15,286 nucleotides of DNA from contig HG000327.1 in assembly GCA_000436975.1 (NCBI GenBank), forward strand, positions 1-15,286, written 5' to 3'. Origin of the DNA: Clostridium sp. CAG:1000 (GTDB lineage: Bacteria; Bacillota_I; Bacilli_A; RF39; UBA660). Below are positions 1 to 5,282 of the stretch, one piece after another (the first letter of the stretch is position 1; the number at the start of each line of letters is the position of its first letter). The position numbers and the translations under genes were made by a program. Under the pieces are notes generated by a model, which was not told where the DNA came from, searched no databases, and saw nothing but the letters and a program-made list of their open reading frames with translations.

Positions 1-417
1 TCTTTCATATTCTTTGGATTTGATTTTTTCTCTCAATTCCATTTTAGATAAGTTTTTGGATATACAGGCATTAATATAATACATCAATTTATCTTCATCT
101 TTAATGGATAATACTTCTGAGTAATGACTCCAACTCAATTTGGTCGCCAGTGGCGACCATTTTTGTTTTTTAAAGAGCAAATACAATTGTCTCATTCTTC
201 TGAGTGTTCTTTCATTATATTTTGTGCCAACTTCTATCACTAATTTTTTAGAATATTGCTTAATAATATTTGTTCCATACTTTTTACCTGCTTCATTTAA
301 CAATTTACCTATTTCATAATATTTTATTACTCTATGTCTTTCTTTTGAATAATCTTTTACTCTCTCATATGTTTCATTATCAATTATCTTATTTTTTATT
401 TTTTCATAATAATTCAT
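1..417 (-). CDS. YhcG/DUF1016-type protein, N-terminal part (runs off the left edge)
   Basis: The first 139 codons of a gene continue beyond the left edge. Translation gives MNYYEKIKNK at the start, then NERTLRRMRQLYLLF and KLSWSHYSEVLSI. The RRMRQ...LSWSHY pattern followed by a basic helix (NLSKMELREKI) is the signature of the DUF1016 N-terminal helical domain. Full-length YhcG-type proteins carry a PDDEXK nuclease-like domain after it, which here would lie outside the window. The start is ATG at 415-417 with a good Shine-Dalgarno (GGAGGA, plus-strand 425-430). The family is scattered, often in accessory or horizontally moving positions, and its cellular role is not settled. A 19-bp GC-rich palindrome (141-159) sits inside the frame, encoding part of WSPLATKL. 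Family membership is confident; function is not. Confidence 0.8.
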   Translation of the reverse strand, partial: MNYYEKIKNKIIDNETYERVKDYSKERHRVIKYYEIGKLLNEAGKKYGTNIIKQYSKKLVIEVGTKYNERTLRRMRQLYLLFKKQKWSPLATKLSWSHYSEVLSIKDEDKLMYYINACISKNLSKMELREKIKSKEYER

Positions 418-493
418 GTTTTTATCCTCCTATTATAATAATTAGCCATAAAAATAAAAAACACTTCTTTTTTTGAAATCTTTTTAAATAAAT

Positions 494-518
494 AAAAAAG
501 CAAAGTACAATTTGCTTT
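494..518 (-). terminator. Rho-independent terminator, second of a tandem pair
   Basis: On the minus strand AAAGCAAA and TTTGCTTT form an 8-bp stem around a 6-nt loop (plus 497-504 and 511-518) and are followed by TTTTTT. It lies ~95 bp after the tcdA stop and before the DUF1016 gene, so it would back up the first terminator and insulate the DUF1016 gene. Confidence 0.65.
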
Positions 519-589
519 ATATAAGAACTATTTTATTAATCACTCCGAGATTTGAAAGCATATATTCCGAATTTTATGATTTATTTCAA

Positions 590-612
590 AATTAAAAGTT
601 CCCTAAGGAACT
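590..612 (-). terminator. Rho-independent terminator of tcdA
   Basis: On the minus strand AGTTCC and GGAACT form a 6-bp stem with a 4-nt loop (plus 597-602 and 607-612), followed by TTTTAATTTT. The stem overlaps the tcdA TAG stop codon (611-613). No other function is evident in the 180-bp gap 431-610 apart from the two terminators. Confidence 0.65.
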
Positions 613-1300
613 AATTTAAACTATTTACTACATCTTTTATAATATAATTTGTTATATAAAGACCAGCAACTCCTGGTACAAAAGGACTTGAACCTAACAT
701 TTTAGTATTGATAGGTTTCTCATCAGAAACAACTACGGTTACATCTTTCATTATTTCTTTTTTTCTTGAAAACTCTTTTCTTATTTTTTTAGCAAGAGGG
801 TCTGTATCTGTTTTATCAAGAGTAGTAATTCTAAGTTTAGTTGCATCAAGTTTATTAGCAGTACCCATTGATGATATAAGTTTAATACCTCTTTCATGGC
901 ACTCTTTTATAAGAGAAACTTTTACCTTAGTAGTATCGCAAGCATCAACTATATAATCATATGTATAATCATTACTAAAAATAGAACTTATATTTTCTTC
1001 TGTAAGATACATATTTATAATATTAACTACTGCATTTTTATTAATAGATTTAATTCTCTTTCTCCATTCTCTTGTTTTATATTTATTATTGTTTTTAGAG
1101 GTTACTACTAGTTGTCTATTAATATTACTTGGTTTTATTATGTCACCATCTACAAGTGTAATATTTTCAACACCACATCTAGTAAGAGATTCAACTACGT
1201 ACCCTCCGACTCCTCCGAGCCCTAAAACTAATACTTTTAGTTTTTTAATTTTTTCTATACCTTCACTTGTCACTAATGCTTCAAGTCTAGATAAATTCAT
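611..1300 (-). CDS. tcdA: tRNA threonylcarbamoyladenosine dehydratase (E1-like)
   Basis: ThiF/MoeB/E1-superfamily protein of 229 aa. TcdA (CsdL/YgdL) uses ATP to dehydrate t6A at position 37 of ANN-decoding tRNAs to cyclic t6A, in the cytosol. Visible motifs are the Rossmann nucleotide loop GLGGVGG at residues 27-33, the acidic strand end LVDGD at ~49-53, and the adenylate-site NINRQ at ~59-63. The lead-in SRLEALVTSEGIEKIKK matches the start of this branch rather than MoeB or ThiF, and MoeB-type zinc cysteine pairs are absent. It is somewhat shorter than the E. coli protein (about 268 aa). The ATG at 1298-1300 is preceded by AGGGAT, with a promoter just upstream, so it looks monocistronic. 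E1-like sulfur-carrier activators are the alternative, but no carrier protein or cysteine desulfurase lies nearby. Confidence 0.85.
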   Translation of the reverse strand: MNLSRLEALVTSEGIEKIKKLKVLVLGLGGVGGYVVESLTRCGVENITLVDGDIIKPSNINRQLVVTSKNNNKYKTREWRKRIKSINKNAVVNIINMYLTEENISSIFSNDYTYDYIVDACDTTKVKVSLIKECHERGIKLISSMGTANKLDATKLRITTLDKTDTDPLAKKIRKEFSRKKEIMKDVTVVVSDEKPINTKMLGSSPFVPGVAGLYITNYIIKDVVNSLN

Positions 1301-1325
1301 AAATATCCCTGCTTTCTTGATATAT

Positions 1326-1355
1326 ATTATACCACAAATATATTTTTTTTTGCAA
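1326..1355 (-). promoter_or_regulatory. sigma-A-type promoter of tcdA
   Basis: On the minus strand TTGCAA (plus 1350-1355), an 18-bp spacer and TATAAT (plus 1326-1331). The predicted start near 1319 gives a leader of about 19 nt containing AGGGAT. Confidence 0.6.
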
Positions 1356-1356
1356 A

Positions 1357-1530
1357 ATAAAAAACCTAGTATAAATATAGGTAATAAAAACTCGCGCTTC
1401 GCCCGAGGTGGTAGGTCACATAGTATAATCGGGATCTTGTATTAATATACAATATTCAACTCCATATACTAATTAGTCCTCCTATAATATTACATAGCCG
1501 GTTTATGAAGCTATATTCATCATCTAGGTT
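1357..1530 (-). ncRNA. ssrS: Candidate 6S RNA
   Basis: A ~174-nt non-coding transcript with its own near-consensus promoter. Read on the minus strand, the 5' end AACCTAG (1524-1530) pairs with CTAGGTT (1363-1369). The closing stem resumes with ATATAG (1511-1516) against CTATAT (1375-1380). After a large open centre, GGAGG (~1479-1483) faces CCTACC (1410-1415). TAGTATA (1465-1471) then pairs with TATACTA (1421-1427), and TTGTAT (1447-1452) with ATACAA (1437-1442) around a 4-nt tip. A small GC-rich hairpin (1391-1407) sits on the 3' side of the central bubble. A long rod with a central bubble, a 3'-side mini-hairpin and ~180 nt length is the 6S architecture, in which the RNA mimics an open promoter and binds the RNA polymerase housekeeping holoenzyme. 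The 3' end runs into TTTTTTATTTT. The identification rests on structure; I cannot confirm it by alignment. Confidence 0.6.
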
Positions 1531-1536
1531 AATTTA

Positions 1537-1564
1537 ATTATACCATATAAATAAAATATATCAA
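1537..1564 (-). promoter_or_regulatory. Promoter of the 6S-like RNA
   Basis: On the minus strand TTGATA (plus 1559-1564), a 16-bp spacer and TATAAT (plus 1537-1542). The predicted +1 is 1530, exactly the first base of the closing stem. It starts 25 bp beyond the metK stop codon, and no metK terminator is visible, so readthrough from metK is also possible. Confidence 0.7.
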
Positions 1565-1588
1565 TAAAATTACAAAAAGTTTACACTA

Positions 1589-2623
1589 TCAAAAATGACC
1601 AAACTTACTTCTTTCATAAAAACAATCATTTAGTAAATTTAAATCATCTATTATATTTTTAGGTTCACATTCTTCATAAAGATTTGAGTACTTATTTATG
1701 GTTACCTCATCATTTAACATCCCTTTATCACTATCAATATATATAGCAAGAGGTTTTCTAATCCCAATAGCATAACTAAGCTGTACCCTACACCATTTAA
1801 GATTATATTTTTTCAAATAATAGATTGCAATTAATCTTGCTTTATAAGCACCACTTCTATCTACTTTAGTAGGATCTTTTCCACTAAAAGCGCCGCCACC
1901 AACCGGAGCAAAACCTTGATATGAATCTACTACTATCTTTCTACCAGTAAGTCCAGCATCTGCTAGAAAACCACCTATTTCAAATTTACCAGTTGGATTT
2001 ATTAAATACTCTTCTACCTCTATATTATATTTAGAACAAATATTATTACAGATATCAATAATTATTTTATCAGTAGATTTTCTTTCTTTTTCAGTATTTT
2101 GATAACTTATAGTAAATGTTTTAATTTTAATAAGTTTCATGTTTTCATCATAATAGCCTGTTATTTGAGCTTTACCATCACTTTTAAATCTATTGTCTAC
2201 TTTTAAAAGATTATCATATTCTTTACTCAACTCTTTTAATATTACCATCGCAGTTGGTAAATAATAAATATTATCATTACAAGCATAACCGAACATCATT
2301 CCTTGATCCCCAGCACCTAAAACTTCATCATTTGTTCCAAGTGCGATATCCTTACTTTGAATACCTATATTATTAATTATTTCATAGTCTGTTAAGTACC
2401 CTACATCTTTAAGTACACTCTTTACAACATCTTCTACGTTTACTTTAGTATTTGATGTAACCTCTCCTGTTATAAATATTTTTCCCTTACCACCAACAGT
2501 TTCAATTGCACATCTACTTTTCTTATCCCCTTTAATATACTCGTCAAGTAAAGCATCACTTATTTGATCACATACTTTATCCGGATGCCCTCTAAAAACA
2601 ATTTCATTACTAAATAATCTCAT
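1589..2623 (-). CDS. metK: S-adenosylmethionine synthetase, divergent and shortened
   Basis: Makes S-adenosylmethionine from methionine and ATP. The 344-residue product is shorter than the usual ~380-400. Active-site elements are present: GHPDK at residues 12-16, AIETV (the potassium-site glutamate), GAGDQGMMFGY, the lysine of DGKAQIT, INPTGKFEIGG, DAGLTGRK, and the P-loop and metal motif GGGAFSGKDPTKVDRS. Two things are odd. The near-invariant SxSVxEGHPDK lead-in reads SNEIVFRGHPDK here. The chain also stops right after FGHF, omitting the usual ~20-residue tail (GRxxFPWE...). No frameshift remnant of that tail is visible past the stop. Catalysis appears possible, so I regard it as functional but from a divergent branch. 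The start ATG 2621-2623 has a strong SD (plus 2631-2640). An upstream S-box riboswitch confirms the SAM/methionine role. Confidence 0.88.
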   Translation of the reverse strand: MRLFSNEIVFRGHPDKVCDQISDALLDEYIKGDKKSRCAIETVGGKGKIFITGEVTSNTKVNVEDVVKSVLKDVGYLTDYEIINNIGIQSKDIALGTNDEVLGAGDQGMMFGYACNDNIYYLPTAMVILKELSKEYDNLLKVDNRFKSDGKAQITGYYDENMKLIKIKTFTISYQNTEKERKSTDKIIIDICNNICSKYNIEVEEYLINPTGKFEIGGFLADAGLTGRKIVVDSYQGFAPVGGGAFSGKDPTKVDRSGAYKARLIAIYYLKKYNLKWCRVQLSYAIGIRKPLAIYIDSDKGMLNDEVTINKYSNLYEECEPKNIIDDLNLLNDCFYERSKFGHF

Positions 2624-2660
2624 ATATATTTCCTCCTTCCAAGATTACAATTACCTTAAA

Positions 2661-2700
2661 AAGAAAAAATACCTAAGATAACTTAGGTATATAAGTTATC
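2661..2700 (-). terminator. Riboswitch expression platform: attenuator and antiterminator
   Basis: On the minus strand ATACCTAAG and CTTAGGTAT form a 9-bp hairpin with a 4-nt loop (plus 2669-2690), followed by TTTTTTC: an intrinsic terminator 40-65 nt before metK. An overlapping, mutually exclusive hairpin pairs GATAACTTA with TAAGTTATC (plus 2677-2685 and 2692-2700). Its 5' strand directly follows the 3' strand of riboswitch helix P1. The arrangement predicts termination when SAM is bound and readthrough when SAM is scarce. Confidence 0.8.
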
Positions 2701-2784
2701 CTTATCCATCTGGGCTTACCACCTAATCAAATAGGTTGGTGTGACATCATAGAGCCAGTCTCTCAGTCACTCTTTATAAGGTAA
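2700..2784 (-). promoter_or_regulatory. SAM-I (S-box) riboswitch aptamer controlling metK
   Basis: Read on the minus strand, P1 is CCTTAT with ATAAGG (plus 2776-2781 and 2700-2705), extendable by 3 bp across a bulged A. The 5' junction is AAAGAG. P2 is GTGAC...GTCAC enclosing GAGAGACTGGCTC, the S-box GAGGGACUGGCCC element, and is followed by the S-box UGA. P3 is CCAACCTA...TAGGTGG, and GGTGGTAAGCC stands for GGUGCUAAUUCC. A minimal P4 (CC...GG) precedes the closing strand. At ~82 nt it is more compact than most members, chiefly because P3 and P4 are short. Placement immediately upstream of metK supports the ligand. Confidence 0.85.
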
Positions 2785-2816
2785 TTTTTAAAATTGTTGT
2801 TCATAAGAACATATAA

Positions 2817-2845
2817 ATAATAACACAAATAAATAACTTAATCAA
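2817..2845 (-). promoter_or_regulatory. Promoter of the SAM riboswitch-metK transcript
   Basis: On the minus strand TTGATT (plus 2840-2845), a 17-bp spacer and TATTAT (plus 2817-2822). The predicted start near 2810 gives a leader of about 187 nt containing the whole riboswitch. Confidence 0.6.
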
Positions 2846-2864
2846 TAGATTCATATACTTTATT

Positions 2865-4169
2865 ATGATAAATAAAATAAAGAATAATATATTTGTAAAG
2901 TCAGCTGTACTTTTACTAGTCGGAGGAGTCCTTACTAAAACAGTTGGGTTCTTTTTAAAAATAATTATCACTAGAAAAATAGGCACTGAAGGAATAGGAC
3001 TTTATAGTTTACTTGGTCCCTCTATATCACTTCTTACTGTTATAGCAACATTTTCATATCCAACTGCGATATCAAGAGCAATATCAAATAAAACTTTGAG
3101 AGCAAAATCTCTTTTATATTCTATAATACCAGTATCTTTAATATTGAATTTAATATTATTTGTAGTCGTTTTTCTTTTTGCTAAAACTTTATCTATTGAT
3201 TTACTTAAAGATGAAAGATTATATTACCCCATAATATGTATTGGGGCCACTCTTCCTTTTATAAGTATTTCATCAATAATAAAAGGATACTTTTGGGGTA
3301 AACAAAATATGTTCCCATACATGCTTTCTAACTTCTTAGAACAAATAACTAGAATGATTTTAATACTCTTATTTTTAGATAAATTTATTTCTATTGGTCT
3401 TGTAAAAACAATATGTTTTATAATTCTTATTAATGCAGTCGGAGAAGTAGTATCGCAAATAGTGATGATACAATTCTTTCCTAAATATAAAATTAATGTT
3501 CGTGAATTTATAATAAATAAAAAAGACATATTAAATGTTATGAATACTGCTGTTCCAGCAACAAGTAGTAAAATTATCGGATCAATTGCATACTTTTTGG
3601 AGCCAATAATTCTTACTAATATTTTATTATATGTAGGCTACTCTAAAGATTATATTATTTATGAATATGGAGTTATTAATGCATATTCTTTAACTCTTCT
3701 TTTAATGCCACAATTCTTTACTCAAAATATGTCTACTGCATTAGTCCCAGAATTATCAAAATATTATGCTCTTAAAGATTATAAAATGTGTAAAAAAAGA
3801 ATAAAACAAATACTAATAGTATCTTCAACTATTGGTGCTATATCTACTCTAATAATATCATTATTTCCTAGTTTCTTCTTAAATATTTTATATCATACAA
3901 ATGAAGGAATTGATTATATTAGATTACTTTCTCCATTTACAATTCTATTTTATATAGAGTACCCACTCATAAATGCACTACAAGCACTTAATAAAAGTAA
4001 AGATGCTATGAGGGCAACAATCATTAACTCAATAGTTAGACTTTTTTCAATAACAATATTTTCTTTTATGAAAATTGGTATGTATAGTCTTTTAATATCA
4101 ATAATTATTAATTTAGTTGTTTCTACTTATATATATTATAGATTACTTAAAAAAGCATTTAATCATTAA
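2865..4169 (+). CDS. MOP-superfamily polysaccharide/lipid flippase (SpoVB/RfbX-like)
   Basis: A 434-aa multi-pass membrane protein, hydrophobic over nearly its whole length. The N-terminus (KSAVLLLVGGVLTKTVGFFLKIIITRKIGTEGIGLYSLL) matches the first two helices of the SpoVB/MurJ/Wzx group, where a conserved G-x-E-G-I-G-L-Y loop follows helix 1. These proteins flip lipid-linked sugar intermediates such as lipid II or capsule and teichoic precursors across the membrane. Length is well below SpoVB or MurJ (~510-540), which suggests about 12 helices rather than 14. The exact substrate cannot be told, and the protein could be the cell's peptidoglycan flippase. The ATG at 2865 has no recognisable Shine-Dalgarno and no alternative ATG, GTG or TTG start lies between it and the upstream in-frame stop (2814-2816). 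Its 3' end overlaps the opposing gene by 11 bp. Confidence 0.75.
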   Translation: MINKIKNNIFVKSAVLLLVGGVLTKTVGFFLKIIITRKIGTEGIGLYSLLGPSISLLTVIATFSYPTAISRAISNKTLRAKSLLYSIIPVSLILNLILFVVVFLFAKTLSIDLLKDERLYYPIICIGATLPFISISSIIKGYFWGKQNMFPYMLSNFLEQITRMILILLFLDKFISIGLVKTICFIILINAVGEVVSQIVMIQFFPKYKINVREFIINKKDILNVMNTAVPATSSKIIGSIAYFLEPIILTNILLYVGYSKDYIIYEYGVINAYSLTLLLMPQFFTQNMSTALVPELSKYYALKDYKMCKKRIKQILIVSSTIGAISTLIISLFPSFFLNILYHTNEGIDYIRLLSPFTILFYIEYPLINALQALNKSKDAMRATIINSIVRLFSITIFSFMKIGMYSLLISIIINLVVSTYIYYRLLKKAFNH

Positions 4170-4809
4170 GCTCATTTCTTTTAATTACATATATTTTCTT
4201 ATTTTTATAAAATGCATAAAATATATCTTCTTTTAATAATGAATTATCTTTTAAATAACCATATAACCAACTTTCATCCTTTTCAAGATAATTTAAAGTA
4301 TCTTTTTGTATAACACCATCTAATATTAATGGAAATGGTAAACTATTATCAAGTCCTAAAAAACTATATTTAAATATGTTTAATTTTCCATTATTTTCTA
4401 AAACAGCATATTCAACATCATTAAGATTCTTAATATTATTATTTCTAAGTTCCATCATTAAGTCATCAAGAGTATATCTTTGCTTTATCATCTCTTTATA
4501 ATTTATAATTCCCCTATTTATAATTAATGAAGGCTTACCATCAACTATATTTCTTAATTTATTAAATTTAAGCGATAAATATCCAGCAGCAATCTCTAAG
4601 AATAATAAAAGAAGTATAGGTACAATAGTAAGCATCATAGAGTCTTTATAATTTTCAATACTTATTGCTACTAATTCTGCTATTAAAATACTTACAACTA
4701 AATCTTGAATAGAAAGTTGCCCTATCTCACGCTTACCCATTAATCTAAATATAATAAGAACAAAAAAATAAAAGAAAATAGTTTTAATTATTACTATAAC
4801 AATATCCAT
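4159..4809 (-). CDS. DUF421 (YetF/YkjA-type) membrane protein
   Basis: 216 aa. The N-terminal ~85 residues hold about three transmembrane helices (roughly 5-22, 34-52 and 58-78), including FRLMGKREIGQLSIQDLVVSILIAELVAIS, the hallmark of DUF421. The cytosolic C-terminal part (GKPSLIINRGIINYKEMIKQRYTLDDLMMELR...) is the mixed alpha/beta domain of the family, where a short strand is followed by a helix with a conserved L-D-x-L-M-x-x-L-R pattern. The biochemical role of the family is not established; Bacillus members have been connected to spores and envelope stress. SD AGGTGAT (plus 4813-4819) is 3 nt from the start. It faces the neighbouring small membrane protein across a shared 71-bp promoter region. 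Confidence 0.85.
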   Translation of the reverse strand: MDIVIVIIKTIFFYFFVLIIFRLMGKREIGQLSIQDLVVSILIAELVAISIENYKDSMMLTIVPILLLLFLEIAAGYLSLKFNKLRNIVDGKPSLIINRGIINYKEMIKQRYTLDDLMMELRNNNIKNLNDVEYAVLENNGKLNIFKYSFLGLDNSLPFPLILDGVIQKDTLNYLEKDESWLYGYLKDNSLLKEDIFYAFYKNKKIYVIKRNELND

Positions 4810-4825
4810 ATGATCACCTAATATT

Positions 4826-4853
4826 ATTATGATAGATTCATATTATTTTTAAA
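4826..4853 (-). promoter_or_regulatory. Promoter of the DUF421 gene
   Basis: On the minus strand TTTAAA (plus 4848-4853), a 16-bp spacer and CATAAT (plus 4826-4831). The predicted +1 (4819) is the first base of the Shine-Dalgarno. It overlaps the opposing promoter. Confidence 0.45.
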
Positions 4854-4865
4854 CATAAATATAAT
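4837..4865 (+). promoter_or_regulatory. Promoter of the small TIGR04086-type gene
   Basis: TTCATA (4837-4842), a 17-bp spacer and TATAAT (4860-4865). The predicted +1 is ~4872, inside AGGTGAT (4871-4877), giving a leader of about 9 nt. Confidence 0.5.
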
Positions 4866-4880
4866 TAATTAGGTGATTAA

Positions 4881-5237
4881 ATGAATAAAATTATTAATTA
4901 TTTAAAAAGTATATCTATGTTTTTAATAGTATTTTTTGTATATTTATTATTAATATCTATTATAGGTTATTTTGAATTATTTAACTATAAAACAATAAAT
5001 ATTATTAATTATATTGTAATGATTGTATTATTCTTCTTACTAGGACATAAAACAGCACATATGGAGCAAAAAAAAGGTTATTTAAATGGTTTTCTAGTGT
5101 CTCTTGTATTAGTTATCATATTCTTAGTTATATCGTTATTTACTTCTAAAATAGGTTTTCCTAATATAGTTTATTATATGAGTTTAATATTATCATCTGT
5201 TATAGGTGGTATTGTTGGTGTAAAGGAAAAGAAATAA
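4881..5237 (+). CDS. Small four-helix membrane protein, TIGR04086 (DUF3792) type
   Basis: 118 aa with four predicted transmembrane segments (roughly 9-30, 38-57, 67-90 and 96-114). Features seen in the TIGR04086 family are a basic connector with GH-K-x-A-H and K-K-G-Y-LNG before helix 3, and a Gly-rich last helix (SSVIGGIVGVKEKK). Family members are common in Firmicutes and have no assigned function. SD AGGTGAT at 4871-4877 sits right before ATG 4881. No strong forward terminator is visible; the hairpin at 5251-5272 is better formed on the other strand. Confidence 0.7.
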   Translation: MNKIINYLKSISMFLIVFFVYLLLISIIGYFELFNYKTINIINYIVMIVLFFLLGHKTAHMEQKKGYLNGFLVSLVLVIIFLVISLFTSKIGFPNIVYYMSLILSSVIGGIVGVKEKK

Positions 5238-5244
5238 TAAGCAT

Positions 5245-5272
5245 TAAAAAAAGAGTCTCAATTGAAACTCTT
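5245..5272 (-). terminator. Rho-independent terminator of the surface-protein gene
   Basis: On the minus strand AAGAGTTTC and GAGACTCTT form a 9-bp stem (one G-U pair) with an AATT loop (plus 5251-5272), followed by seven T. On the plus strand the same hairpin has a C-A mismatch and a poor U-tract, so it chiefly serves the minus-strand gene. Confidence 0.8.
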
Positions 5273-5282
5273 AATTTAATTA

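Noticed and set aside
432..437. TATAAT immediately before the DUF1016 SD as its promoter
   Set aside because: It touches the SD directly, so the mRNA would begin after the SD, and no -35 is visible; the real promoter was not located.
270..476. Plus-strand 68-codon frame
   Set aside because: It is antisense to the DUF1016 start and its promoter region and has no SD.
1400..1420. T-box-like GGTGGTA string on the plus strand
   Set aside because: No T-box stem I, specifier loop or terminator around it and no downstream plus-strand gene; the strand is the complement of the 6S-like RNA.
1589..1594. Possible TGA readthrough (Mycoplasma code) extending metK
   Set aside because: TGA is followed directly by TAG, and TGA also ends cvpA where trxA starts; tryptophans are encoded by TGG where checked.
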